DNA of 64,000 nucleotides from Caprimulgus europaeus (taxonomy: Eukaryota > Chordata > Aves > Caprimulgiformes > Caprimulgidae): assembly GCA_907165065.1 (NCBI GenBank), contig OU015528.1:22536515-22600514 (forward strand), written 5' to 3'. This document shows, one piece after another, positions 23,919 through 36,660 of the stretch. Every line of letters starts with the position of its first letter. Position 1 is the stretch's first letter. The notes under the pieces were generated by a model that saw nothing but the letters and a program-made list of their open reading frames with translations, was not told where the DNA came from and searched no databases. The position numbers and the translations under genes are program-made.

Positions 23919-26900
23919 ACATAGCGTGCAGATATGTATATCTGCATATAGAAGACTCACAACTTTGTGAGTCAAACAGAAGACCTTAGAGCATATCAAA
24001 TGGCACTTGACATCTACATTAAGACACTGAAATATTCTCAAAGAGTCAGAAAACTATTTTCTCCCCAAAAGTACCAGATAAACACTTCCCTAAATACAAT
24101 CGCCAACACAAAATTTCTTTAATCTTTTTATCCCACTTATTTAACTCTGTTCAAGTGTCTTTAGGTAGAGTTTTTAGAGAAAAAGACAGATTTCAGAGTG
24201 AAGTGAGGGCCACCAGACTGATGACTTTGGACATGATTTATGTCTGTTGCAAATATAAGTGGTCACGACCTAATGAGTTAGAGGCAGAGCAGTATACTGC
24301 ATAATAAAGGCAGAGGACTCTGAAGCAGGGTCTTAACTTTAATTATTTGGAGAGGTTTATGAGATTCTTCTGTTCTTGGGGTTTCAATTTCTCTTTGGAA
24401 GAGTAAATAAAATTAACTCCATTTCCAGCTGTGGACAGATTGTGGGCAGATAGATAATTACCCTGCTGTACCTGTGGGTAGCCAACTTCCCCCACTGTTC
24501 AGTAGTATTTGAATTGTTTGCCTTATCTCTCACTGGTTTTGACTTTGTTGAGAAGAATTGAGGTGACATTTGTCTCTTAACACAAACATATATTAGTAAG
24601 CCATTTTTAGAGATGCAAGCTAAGTGAGGGACCATAAGGCACACATATGGTCAGACATATTATAGCAATTTTAGTAACAACAAAGACCAGAAGGGAATTG
24701 TTACATTTGGAGAGAATATGATTGAAAGTTACAGGACAAACTCAGGTATGTGTCACTATTCTCTCAATGCTAAAAGAAAGCAGGGAAATAATGACCTGTA
24801 ATTCCAACAGGGAGCAAAGAATCAGACCTTCTACAGACAATAGGGGTGTTTCACCCCATACACTTCTTTTGATTTCCACATGAAGCCATACACTGAATAA
24901 ATCCCTGGCACAGTGCTGTCAAATTTGCTATCACTATAACCAGTTATTAAATATCTAGGTTTGACAATTGACAAATTTGTATTACATGAAAAGCAAGTAT
25001 TTTGGTATTTTCTTGACACAGCTGCTATGTAACAAATAGAAGCTGGATTCATCCAGGTGACAACGACTTAAGGGTAAGACTACACCACTTTAAATGCTAC
25101 AAAAAGCAGGCACATGACCCCAGTCGGGAGATCCAGAATGTGTTACCCTGACACCAACATGCTCTACAATCAAAAAAGTGAAGGTACTTTGAAGAAAGAT
25201 CAAAAAAGCCCCAGGCTGTCTAGAGTTGGCCAGGAAGAGGGCTATGTCTGATCTGTGGCCCCTTGCAAAAGTTTGGGTATGGCTATACCTTCAGGCTTCA
25301 GACCCAGAGCTCTCTCCTAAGGCCTGATGCACAACTAAGCATGGGCTTTTTGCAAAATATCCTAGTGACTAGAGCACTCAGAGAAGAAGACCTGTGTTAC
25401 AGCTTCTTCTCAGCTTAAGGAGATTTGATCCCCAAAATGCCATATGTAACAAGAGTGCCTACTAGAATTAACTGCAAGAGTAAGGCTAGTGAGAAGAAGC
25501 CCTCTAAGCTTTCCTCCCAGGCTGGGCCACTGTCAAAAGGGCAAAAGTCTTGAAGTCAAAAGACAACACAGAATTGAGAATCTAACTTTGAGGTCTGTGG
25601 ATTGATGAAGCTAGGTGAAGTCCACCTGTGAATAGGTAGGTGGAGTCCACTCCCTAGACATTTGTAGCATTTTAAAAATTTATTTATGGAATGTACAGTG
25701 GATAAAGATAAAAACATCTTGGAAGCCTCCTTTTACCCAATTAATGACTATACTTGTAGCTTTCCATATTCTGCAAGACAGAAGATGACAGAAAGAAACA
25801 TACATTAAAAATTAGCCAAACTGACATTTTTTAAATATTTTGAGTCATAACTGATGATAGAAACCAGCACCTGACATGTTAATGCCCAGAGTTTTGGACA
25901 AATTCTTCTGAAAATTTTATTTGGTTGCTTTATAAATTCATAGGATTCTGTAACTAAAAGTTTAAAAATTGTATAAGATTACATAAAATTACAGTATGCT
26001 ATCAGCATATTATTATGTTATCATTATTTTTAATTGATAAACAATGGGAAGGCAACAAAAATGCCTTCACTCTCAACTCTAGACAAGAATGTGGAGGTGG
26101 TCAAGAAGAATGAACAGAAAACGATAGTGTTGCAACATCTGAGAGCTGGTTTTGACAAGAAGATTTCCAGCACTAACAGTGGTGTTGTAAGTAAAATGTG
26201 GAAGGCTGCACAGATTCGTAGTCAGTACAGAAGTAATAATCCTTGGCACACATTATTTTTGAGCCACTGCTGCCCTTATGCAATGTGTTAAGACAACAAA
26301 CTTCCAAACCCAATCAGATGTCACAAACGTTACTTCTCCACTCCATAACATACAGTAGTGAGTCAGGACAAGCCTCCAGGAGACCTTAAACGAGAGGTGG
26401 AGTGCAGCACCAAGGCAAAACAAGCCCTCAGAGGTTTTAACTCTCCTATTTGTCACTTTAACTTGGTCTGACCCAGAGCCAGCAAACACTGCAGCTGCTG
26501 CTCTTCTCACACCTTCTGTAAACAAATGTGCCCTGTGCATTTAGCAAGTTCTTTAAAATAAAAAAAACACATGAAACCAAACCAAAACAAACACAACAAA
26601 ACCTACGCACTTTTTCCAATTAAAAAATTCTATCTGTTTCTTGTATTCCCTTTTAACCACAGATTTTACTTCACTAAGCCTTGTTTTTCACTGTCTTACA
26701 ATATTGTACACCATCTCAGTTGAAAAGAAAGTTAAATTTATATAGCCACATGGCATATACAGACCAAAAATTTCTCTGCATCTGTTCTCTGCTGCTCAGT
26801 TCACATGAGCAATAAGGATAATAGAATTTCCATAGCTTTTTCACTTCTCATACCCATTCTTTAAGGGTCTCTGAGGTTTGTTTTTTAAGCATGCTATTTA

Positions 26901-29098
26901 ATGACCCATAGAAAATATAAATCCACCGATACGATTTTTTAAATGCCCGCTCATTTTGGTACATAAAGGTATTTGAAAAGTATTTTTTTCCAGAAGATAT
27001 ATGATACTATTACAAATGATCACAGAGAATTTAAAAAGACAAATTCAAAAACTCTCTTGTCTACATCCCCTGCATAGATGGAGCCAGATATTGTTCCCTG
27101 CTCCCCATTTAAAGTTGTCATTAATATAAACAAAAGTTAAATATTTTCCAGTTGCTCCATAGCCCTCTTAGAGGGTCAGAGTACCCAAGCATCTGATTCA
27201 GTTTCTGAGGGATCCAGTCTCCACTAGCACACAACCACAGCATCAGTACAGGCACTGTAATGTTTTCCATGGTTGAGGATGTCAAGGGGTAAGATTTAAA
27301 TACGTAGTGAATCTGAATTTGCAGACTGAGTTAATCTCTGACATACGCTCAGGTTCAATTATATATTTATTGTAAAAATAGTTCCAGAGTACATACACAC
27401 TGAAAACATTTAGGATGCATTGTTTTTTCTTTAACTGTCTTCTGAAGACTTTGATAGTGCTCTTCAACAGATGGGAGCTTGGAAACCATCAGTCACCTTT
27501 TTGATTTTAGTTGCAAGGCATGGACTGCCATAATCACAAGCTAGGAAATGCTGGGCTGAGGAAAGTCCTGGATACATTTTACCATTGGGCATTAGTGGGC
27601 ACTTGCTACACAATATTACTTATCTCTAGCACAGTATTTCCTGTATTTATAGTAAGAAACACTACAAACATGGTGGTAAACAAAATGACATACAAGCCTC
27701 ACTTTACATGGACTTTGATGTTTCAAACACAAGGATGCCCTAACAAATTAAATCTTTTGTGCTTCATTAAACCTAACCACCAACAAACCGCCAGACACAT
27801 ATTCTTGTGTGGGTTAAATTCTGCAATAGTTAAAGGTCCAATTGGTTTATTAATTACTGTTTCATCTGAGGCTGAAAAGATAATGACCTTGCTCTTCTGC
27901 CAGTCTCACCATAATTCAAAGGAACAATAAAACAGTTATATATATATATATTCAAAAAAAACCCTGCCCTCACAGGTCCAAACCCTCCAAGCCAACTCTT
28001 CTGACCTGCTCCCTTTAATGATAGATTTGGTCAGGGCCAAATTATGGACTTAAGTACAGGCATTTATAGTCAAGGGCAATGCCATTCCTTGCTTCTCCAA
28101 GTGAGATTTAGCCAGAAAGGGTGTTATTCAAAACAAATCTGATAAAAGGGAGAATGACAGGAGTGAGACGTGGCTCCTCCTCCTTCCACAAAGGATGCTT
28201 CCTTGCTAGCAGAATCCTCCTCTCCTTCTCCCTCCTTCAGTTTGACAATTGCAGAATGCCAAGATGTGGAAATCATCCTTCCACTGGTGACATCTGTCTC
28301 CCCAAAGAGCTCCGGAGGCAGTTATTGTGATAGCTTTGGAGTCTGTCATATGATTAGGTGAATATCGAACAGTCTGGGACTTCATTCTCTTAATGCTAGT
28401 TCCTGTGACTCATATTTCATTGGCTGGAATTAATGCAATGTATCATTTTATTTTATTTTTATGCTAAGAAAGGAAAGAAAAAGGCTTAAATAAATTTATG
28501 CATAGGGCTTGCAGTTTAGGAATGCCTTATCTTTCATTTATTGTGTGATATATTCATAACTATCAGTCAGCATTGTCCATTTATGCATCTACTTGAAATA
28601 CTGAGTTTTCATTGTGAAAAGGCTGATGCTTATGAACATGTAAGAAAGCTTTATGTGCCACATCTTTGCAAATAGAGACTTCAGAACACTCTCATTAATG
28701 AACCATAGAGGAAAAAGATCTTTTAAAATAACAACTCTCCTAAGAAATGACATTTAAAAGAAGTACTGATTAATGTCAGAAAAAAAGTAAAGAAGTTAAA
28801 GAAGTTTTAAGTATTATCCTTTTCAGCATGGCTATCAACAGAAAGCTGACAATAGTATCATTGCTATTTACATATTGGTAACACGCTGGTATGAATTTGC
28901 ATAACGTATTGTGGTTCTGTGCTCTAGGGAGTTGCATTGTAACATATTGGTGCTTAATGAACTCTGAAAAAATTGATTTTCCACAGAGTAAATTAAGGAA
29001 TGCATTATAGCTGTTAAAGCAATCTTAAGGGAAATCTGAGGCTTCCACTGCAGCACCATGCTTAGTAAGTAATAAATTACATGTTATACTTATTTGCC

Positions 29099-29178
29099 TT
29101 AATTCATGCTAATTTTGTCCAATTAATGTATCACAGTAATTCAGAAGCCTGTCACAGGAGAGCTAATTATTTATTGGA
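29099..29178. promoter_or_regulatory. Cluster of homeodomain-type TAATT motifs (candidate enhancer)
   Basis: Within about 80 bp there are five TAATT/ATTA cores: TTAATT, GCTAATT, CAATTAAT, GTAATTC and CTAATTA. ATGCTAAT at 29,106-29,113 is also close to a POU octamer. Homeodomain and POU factors bind such cores, and developmental enhancers in gene deserts are often enriched for them. The DNA is AT-rich throughout, so part of this is expected by chance. Function is inference. Confidence 0.25.
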
Positions 29179-29970
29179 TTTTTGTGTTCAGCTCCCTAGG
29201 AGTCTACTAGCAAACAAACTTGTGGCTGTCTTTCTGTTAGGTCCACAATGACATTCTTATGTCTTACTGTGGAAAGAAAGAGAACGTTATTATTTTCTGG
29301 TTTCAGTTCTTAAAAATGGATCATTATTCGTGTAAGTTAGTTTTTTGTTTACAACTGATGTCACGTCATGACAGACTGTTAGGAAGAGATCCAATGTTTT
29401 TCCTTTTCCTGTAAATTCCTGAGCATGACATAATTCTTATTAAAGACCATGGCGGTACTTTTCACAACCTGAAAGCTTCTGCCGAGTGTGTGTAAAGTTG
29501 AAGAAAAAAAACCTTCTTATTCTTTTCACTGAAACCTATATTTTTCAATATCTGTTGGCTTGAAAAATCAAGCACAACAAGCACATAGCAACTGATACTC
29601 TTTCACAAGAAAAGATTTTTAACTATGGCAGAATGTTAATTCACAGCAAAAAAAATGAATTATTTATGAGATTAATTTGTGCAATTCATACCTATAAATA
29701 ATATGGCAGTTGCTAAATAATTTGCACAGACTGATAAGATGCAGATATCACAGTTAAACAGTAAGAGAGTCACCAGCTGTGAAATACCCACTATCTGTTA
29801 GCATTCTGTCATGCGCAAGCATTTACAGAAAATTATTTGTTGAGGGTGGAAAGTATTAGATCTGATACTTGGCTACTTCTTGTGGGTAGCAGGATAAAAC
29901 TTGTCAGTTGATTACTGTCTTCTAATGCGAAAAGAAGTTATATTTCTTTACATGTATAATGCAAAGTGAC

Positions 29971-30016
29971 ATTACCAGCAGGCTACATAAAATCATGTGA
30001 TGTAACCTGCTGTAAT
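29971..30016. repeat. 46-bp hairpin with 17-18 bp stem
   Basis: CAGCAGGcTACAT at 29,976-29,988 pairs with ATGTAaCCTGCTG at 30,000-30,012 with a single C/A mismatch. The outer bases ATTA/TAAT extend the stem past a one-base bulge. The loop is 11 nt. The stem is a little short for a canonical animal microRNA precursor and pairing does not continue outward. A structured RNA or a chance palindrome are both possible. Confidence 0.65.
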
Positions 30017-30472
30017 AAGATGCACATGACCGACTGTGTCACAAATTTGCAGAGATTTATTTTAGAAGAACTTGTGAGAAAAAAATATTACCCCTACTCC
30101 TTTTCAGTGAGTTGCCATTGATCTGTGTTTGCCTATAGCCAAATGAATACCTGGTAGTTCAGTAAACATCTCTGAGTAATATACCATCTTACACTTACTT
30201 TAGCTGTTATTATCACTTAAAAACCATCTGTCAAGTATTTCATAGTTTTCTACCATCATTTTTCAGCTCTTTATTCCTACCAAACACACAAACTCTCAAC
30301 AAAGAATTAGTTATCTTGTCCTTATTTCTTGGAAAACAGTTGTTTAACTGTTTTTGGCATTTAGAATATAAAATAATTTTCTCTATTTTCTTCCTTGACT
30401 TCTCCACTTTGGAAAATATAAAGCTACACTTAATGTTAAGCATGTCTTAAATCCCACCAAAGTCATAGAATC

Positions 30473-30640
30473 ATAGAATCATAGAGTAGTTTGGTTGGAA
30501 AAGACCATTACGATCATCTAGTCCAACCGTAAACCTAGCATTGCCAAGTTTGCCACTAAAGCATGTCCCCAGGTACCACATCTACACATCCTTTAAATAC
30601 CTCCAGGGATGGTGACTCCAACACTTCCCTGGGCAGGCTC
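30473..30640 (-). mobile_element. CR1 LINE 3' fragment, minus strand
   Basis: The fragment opens with three CATAGAAT-type octamers (the reverse complement of the CR1 tail). It continues with GGTTGGAAAAGACCATTACG, ATCATCTAGTCCAACC and CCTCCAGGGATGGTGACTCC, which are the hallmarks of a CR1 3' untranslated region read backwards. The body stops after CCCTGGGCAGGCT. It is a short truncated copy of about 170 bp with no coding part. Different internal wording from the copy at 63,255 suggests a different CR1 subfamily. Confidence 0.93.
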
Positions 30641-32605
30641 AACAGGGATAATGACTGAATTTTCCCCTTACCTAGGAGCTTTATTTTCAGAATGCATTAC
30701 CTGGACATTCTGGACAAGAGGATGGAACATGGGCACCTCTTCCAAGGATGGGAGCATGTATGGCCAACCATACTATGCAAACATGATGGCTGTTTTATGA
30801 ATGGTTTAGAAAAAGGGGTGAATTATGCATGAGTAACAACCAACAAAGAAATTCCAAGAAGAAAAGACCTTATGACAACATCAGAAAATTCTTCCCTGCA
30901 TCAAATTCAAGAGTTTTGAAAGCTAACTTGCCTGAAAATATTCCCAACTTTTTCCATCTCTCAATTCTTTTTTTCCTATGAGTAGTCTGCATCATAGCCT
31001 CTTCTTGTGAGCCAAAACCTGCACAACCTGACACTGAAATTCATCTAAAACACTAATCATGTGGAACAAGTAACAAAGATGTCACACTATGGATATACAG
31101 AATAGGAAAAAGCTTAAGAAGTCAAAACAAGATTTGGAATCCCTAGTTGGAATAAATGTTTTAAAGCCCCCATGTTTACTCTCTTGTTAAGCTAATATGT
31201 TTGCTTCTGCTAGATGTAGCAGAAACTTAGAAGCTGAGTTTTGTGTTACTTTCACTTAATATAGAACTTTAAAAAAAATGCAACACCAAAACACCCTTGG
31301 AGAGGGAATGTTGGCTATAAGGAAATAAGTACTCATTAGAGATTCCATTCATAACAGAGATTGACTGTTTGCTCCTTCCTTCTCCAAGCCACTCTTCTGC
31401 AGAACCCAGCTACACGAGGAAGGTAGGGAGGAAGGGGATTGTACTTTTCCTCTGGCTCTTTCTGCTAAAGTCAGTTAATAAATGCCTCACTTAAAAGTCT
31501 TCTTCTTTCCATGGAGGCAGCTGCTTTTCTGCTAGTTATTTCATTGGGTCTTCTTTTGGTCATTCTGAATATGATAAAAGAAATCAAGTTTCAAACACCT
31601 TCTACCACAGAAATGTATGGAACTCTTGAGTCACACAGCAGCAAGTGGCAAGACTGCTATCAGCTTCAACAACCCAAGGTTCATCTGCAATCTCTTGTTA
31701 AACTTAACACTTGTAGATGATAATTTCTGGAACTACAACTTTCTCAACGCCAATGTATTTTGTCATTCCTCCTGACAACTGGCATGTTCTGACACACCAT
31801 TTATTTCCAAGACAAAGACAACTCGTTTCTCTATATCTGGAATGTCTTTGTCTCACTTCTTTCCCCTCCCATACCCTCCTGCCACCTTCCTGGAAAAGAT
31901 CCATTGGCAAAGGGTTTCACATCTCCCTTTTCAGACTGATGAGATTTTTTAGTGGCCTTTCATCAGTGGCCAATAAATTAAGAAAAGCTTATTATGAAAA
32001 CAGAAATATGTGTTTAAGATCACATTCACAATGCAAATTATTAATGTCATAAGGCCTATACAGTGTTTGATGCCATACAAAGTCTGTCCTGTTACGCCAA
32101 TAGGCCACCTTTGTCAGACCATAAAAGATATTAAAAAAAAAAAAAAGTGACAGTGGAGCAGGGTGTAATTTGGGGAAGATCTCCATTGGAAGCAGCATTT
32201 TCCTTTTTCTCTAAAAGAAACAAAGAGAGAGTTTAGAGATTCCCAAACCAATCCTGGCCTCAGTTGTTACAGAAAACAGTGCTGTTAAAAATATCTGCAT
32301 CCTTCTTACCCACAGCTGGACACAGAGCCAGCATAAAAATCTTTCTGTCAGTTCATATTACAATGGATGAAATCGGTGCAGCTATCACTAGAGAGAGAGA
32401 GAAAGATGTGGACACTCATAAAACTGCAAGCTTATACAAATAGCACTCATTTACTCACTGTGTTCAGAAACAGATTATTTAAAGAAATGGAGGGCAATGA
32501 TAGCAAGACTTAAATTATAACTAAGCAGCACCTTGGCCTCAATTACAACACTAAATTAAAGCAGAAATCATATAAAGAAAAAGGTGACCCAACTCTGTAT
32601 TAATT
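30641..32605. other. AT-rich noncoding stretch, no gene seen
   Basis: No gene or transposon recognised. An A14 run lies at about 32,131-32,145 and a short GA run near 32,390-32,403. Frames of up to 111 codons (31,717-32,052) show no known motif. Confidence 0.55.
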
Positions 32606-32690
32606 ATAGAATGACAAAACCACACAGGTTGGAAGGGTTAGTTTGACCTTCTGCTCAAAGCAGGTGGGTTGAGTCAGGCTGCCCTAGTGA
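32606..32690 (-). mobile_element. Degraded CR1 3' fragment, minus strand
   Basis: TAGAATGACAAAACCACACA, GGTTGGAAGGG and CTGCTCAAAGCAGG are close to the reverse-complemented CR1 3' end, which reads as an octamer tail followed by the phrase before the tail. The rest is too diverged to follow. It is an old, very short remnant. Confidence 0.7.
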
Positions 32691-35600
32691 ATGATTAGAT
32701 AACTGGGGCACAATGGGAATTAGAGATAGCTAGGCAAGGAAGGAGGTTAGTAGTTTGTTATAGAGTGAATTGTAGCAATAGGGAAGAAAAGGGAAAGAAT
32801 ACTCAAAAGTGGCTAGAAAAATTAGGCAGATTATGGCTACAAATAGAATTTGCAGGTGACTACACACTCTCCCATGTTGCCTGACAACACAAGTGACTGT
32901 TGTGATAATGGATACCCACTGAAGATCTTTGCTTTCCTGCCCAACAGTGGTCAGTCAAGACTAAGAATACCCACAATCCTGCTTCCAAAACTCACTCATG
33001 ACCAAATTCCTTGTCCTGAGCACTATGAGCCACTCATAATTTCCTGTCATGCGTATGTGAATTTTACATTCCTGTTTCACATTTCCCAATCAGTAACAAA
33101 ATTAATTATAACTCATTTACTCTTATTTGAAAGACAACTCTCCAATTTTATCCAGAGTTTGAAAACAAGCCTATTTGTTTCTTTTGATATTATCAAACTT
33201 GCTTATCAATATCTGATACTATTGTGGATTTCTTTTTTTTTTTTTCCATCTCAGGACTCTGTGCCTTTGCAAGAGAGAGAAAAGAGAACACAACCATTGT
33301 TTCTATACTATTTGCTGCTACACCTGCAGTTGCTGACTTCCTATAAAATTCTGTTTCTTGCAAAGGGTTGCATATGTAAATAGAAGACCTACTATAATCA
33401 ACTTTAGAACTACAGTTCAATAAAATCACATACAAATAGCCCCATTACACAAGTGATACCACCTGGTGTGCAATTGACCCCATGGTCTGTTGGAGGAATG
33501 CACCTCTCCTGCTGCTCAGATAAAACTCCTTTTTTTCAGCATAGCTCTATTTTTTAAGTGGTTTATATTACTCTGCTGGAATTAACAGAAGGACTGCTTT
33601 GAGATCTTCAGGACAAATGTATTGCAGAAATGCAAATAAACTACTAGCTTATTATTTGATACAGAGGCTGCTGTATACTCTACCTAGCCATTACATTTAC
33701 CTTCCATGCCTATCACTATGCACTCAGAGGTTGATAGATGATGGTTTTATATTTTTTAAATACTTTTTTTATATCCTGAACCTGTAGAGCCTTCAGACAT
33801 TTTGTTCAGGAGATTTAGAATACTTTGCTGCTTGAAATAAAAAGAGCTTCAATTGGCAGGGTTTTTAATCCAAACATTTAAGGCATTGATTTTACTAAGT
33901 TTTTCTAAAGTAACTCCTTTAGGAAATTGAGTGCTACATTGCTAATTTTAACTTTATTCATTTTAAAGTGCTCCAGGATAGTAGCACAAAGGGCACTGTA
34001 AAAATTGCATTGTACTGTATTAGGTTTGAATAGGATGAGTTATAGAACTGTTTGAGCCTTTGAATTTCCAGAATTTAGTTATTACAATACCTGTAATACT
34101 AAAGGTTTCTTATGTATGCATTTTATATTGGGGTTTTTTTTCCTTAATAATAATAATTTCTAAGAAATATCTACTATACATAGTCTGTCACTAAAGCTTT
34201 ATAATATTTTCTACTTGTACTACAGCTGTACAAAAAGATTTTGAAGAAGTTATTCACACCTATATAAATATCATTTAAAATGCAAATGTTCATTGCCTAA
34301 ACTACAGTGGAAATTCATTTTTCATGCAATTAATCTTTAAAATAATTCCAGTGTTTATTAACATGGAATCAGATTTTTCTTTTGCAAAACAATAAATATA
34401 TTCACTCTGTATAAATCTGAGTACAGCATGAAAAAATCTGTCTGAATACTACATAATGAAAGTAAGTGGTTGTGTATTCAGAGTAACCAATGAAAAATGA
34501 AATAACTTGTATGTATCTTGATTTTTAGAACATTTTTACTATATTTGGAGGTTTATAGCCAACTACAGCACAATTAAATATGCAATAAAATACAACAAAG
34601 ATTGTACTTATTTTCCTTTGATTCAGAACTATATCATTGATTTCAGTAAAAACTGGTGCATAATACTTTTAAAACAATAATACAGTTTCCTAGATGTATT
34701 TTTCCCATACATATTTCTTAAAAAAAATAGATGACATAGTGGGAAAATGTGAAAGATATTGTCAAGATTCTGAATTTTCCTTTCTGTTTTCCAGTTATTT
34801 GTCTCAATCTCATGTATAACCTAGCATTCACTGCAAGTGATAAACATCTAACACAAGCAGGCATAGAATTACTTTAAACCAATAAGCAAAATTTGAAAAA
34901 TACCGAGTGGAGAGAGAAAAAAAATAAAAGTACACAAAAGGTAAACGTTGGCTTTGGAAGAATAAATGGAACATTCCTTAATTGCTTTTCCAAGACCAGT
35001 GGAAAATATTCCTCACACACAAAGTGTTGGTTTTTTTTTTTTTGTTCCCTTGCCTCTCAACAAGGGATAATTTGTGAAGGGATAACTTAGTGTAGAAAAA
35101 ACAAGGTGGATGAACTTTAAGCAACATTTTAATAGATATACTGCCAAACTTCAGCAGGTCACTGGGGAGACAGATCGATGGAATGTATGTTATCACTAAC
35201 ATCAAAAAGAATAGATCTAGCATAGAAATAAAAAATAAAAAAAAACCCCAAACCAAACTATTTAAAAATTTAAAGCATTATCTATAGCATTTTTATTCAA
35301 AGTCTTTTTTGAACAATTGTGTTTTCTTGCACACTTCTTTGACAATAGAAAGTTCCCACATAACCTGCCTTCACGGTCAAAGTACTGCATGGTCTTTTTA
35401 GATTCCACGTGTAACTAGATTTGTTTTGTATTTCAGTTCTGTTTAAAATATGTATGCATTAGTGATTAAAAATCATTTTAGCTTTAAAGGAAGAGGATAA
35501 TACTGCACTCACTCCAAAGCAAAAAAAACGGTAGCAAAGTCAGGCAATGATACACATTTTTACTTTTATGTTCTTTTTATTAAAATACATGTTTATAACA

Positions 35601-35820
35601 ATAAAACATGCACCACAGAGCATTGATCTTATGCTATCTGTCTCAGCCAGATTCAGAAGAAATTGAAACCCACGGTTGTCTTCTCATTGGTCTCTGTATT
35701 TCCTGGAGTGTGTATTTTGGATATTTTCAGCTAGAGACTGATCAACTTGCACATTGATAGTGCAGGTCCTCTAAAGACCTCCAGCCTGCAAAGCATTTAT
35801 GGCACAACATGGCCTCATGT
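32691..35820. other. AT-rich noncoding stretch with one long open frame
   Basis: No recognised gene. A plus-strand frame is open from an ATG at 32,874 to the stop ending at 33,383, about 169 codons. It is long for this base composition but has no recognisable domain, and it runs through a T13 tract at about 33,232-33,245 that encodes a string of Phe. I do not call it a gene. The remainder is AT-rich DNA with short A/C-rich tracts near 35,230-35,262. Confidence 0.5.
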
Positions 35821-35825
35821 GCCAG
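35821..35825. repeat. Target-site duplication GCCAG, left copy
   Basis: GCCAG directly precedes the LTR terminus TGTGG and is repeated exactly after the other terminus at 36,974-36,978. A 5-bp duplication is what an ERVL-type (class III) integrase usually leaves; gammaretrovirus-like elements leave 4 and betaretrovirus-like elements 6. Confidence 0.85.
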
Positions 35826-36016
35826 TGTGGTGGGTTGACCCTGGCTAGAGGCCGGATGCCCACCAAAGCCCACTCTATCACTCCCCCTCCTCAGCTGGGC
35901 AGGGGGAGAAAAATATAACGAAAAGCTCGTGGGTGGAGATAAGGATGGAGAGAGATCACTCAGCAATTACTGGCACGGGCAAAACAGACTCGACTTGGGG
36001 GAAAAAACAAATTTAC

Positions 36017-36022
36017 TTTATT
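36017..36022 (-). promoter_or_regulatory. LTR polyadenylation signal AATAAA, copy 1
   Basis: The plus strand reads TTTATT, so AATAAA lies on the minus strand, about 190 bp upstream of the LTR 3' terminus. The same signal sits at the equivalent place in copy 2, which fixes the transcriptional orientation of the family and marks the approximate R/U5 boundary. Confidence 0.8.
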
Positions 36023-36274
36023 ACAAATCAAAATCAGAGGAGAATGAGAAGTAAAACCAAATCTTAAAACACCTCCCCCATCCCTCCCTTCTTCCCGGGC
36101 TTAATCTCTTTCCCGATTTTCCACCTCCTCCCCCCAGCAGCACAGGGGGACAGGGAATGGGGTTGGGGTCAGTTCATCACACGGTGTTTCTGCCGCTGCT
36201 TCCTCCTCAGGGGGAGGTCTCCTTCCCCCGCACCAGCGTGGGATCCCTCTCACGGGAGACAGTCCTCCACCAAC

Positions 36275-36660
36275 TGCTCCAACGTGAGTCCTTCCCATGA
36301 CTGACAGCTCTTCACGAGCTGCTCCAGTCTGGGTCCATTCCATGGGGTGCAGTCCTTCAGGAAGGGACTGCTCCAGCGCGGGTCCCCCACGGGGTCACAA
36401 GTCCTGCCAGCAAACCTGCTCCGGCGTGGGCTCCTCTCTCCACGGGCTACAGGTCCTGACAGGAACCTGCTCCAGCGCGGGCTTCCCACGGGGTCACAGC
36501 CTCCTTCGGCATCCACCTGCTCCGGCGTGGGGTCCTCCACGGGCTACAGGTGGTCATCTGCACCACCACGGACCTCCATGGGCTGCAGGGGGACAGCCCG
36601 CTTCACCCTGGTCTTCACCACAGGTTGCAGGGGAATCACTGCTCCGGCGCCGGAGCCCAT
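36275..36660 (-). repeat. Degenerate tandem array inside LTR copy 1
   Basis: Read on the plus strand, a unit opening with TGCTCCRGCGYGGG or a variant recurs about nine times at intervals of roughly 40-50 bp (openings near 36,275, 36,320, 36,369, 36,418, 36,470, 36,519 and further weaker ones up to 36,641). Units share TCC, CACGGG and CTACAGGT-like segments. The array lies between promoter and polyadenylation signal, so it would be in the LTR transcript. On the minus strand it is open from a TAG at 36,546 down to 36,250 and encodes a recurring motif of the type W-x-x-L-x-L-E-Q-L-V. There is no ATG in that frame, so translation is unproven. Confidence 0.8.
36641..36656. repeat. Perfect 16-bp GC palindrome GCTCCGGCGCCGGAGC
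   Basis: A fully symmetric sequence with three CpGs at the edge of the LTR tandem array. The equivalent site in copy 2 (near 45,414-45,433) is degraded by CpG-type changes, so the palindrome was probably a feature of the family. Confidence 0.8.

Larger units (their letters stand above)
23919..30472. other. AT-rich noncoding stretch, no gene seen
   Basis: No recognisable gene or transposon in about 6.5 kb. The longest frame runs from an ATG at 27,520 to 27,930 (about 136 codons) and resembles no family I know. A short (TA) run lies at 27,937-27,950. Regions near 28,380-28,700 and 29,080-29,180 have a homeodomain-site-rich look, and a clean hairpin lies at 29,971-30,016; these are treated separately. 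Confidence 0.55.

Noticed and set aside
27520-27930. 136-codon plus-strand open frame as a gene
   Set aside because: No recognisable domain, no splice or promoter context. In tens of kilobases of AT-rich DNA a frame of this length is unusual but not compelling.
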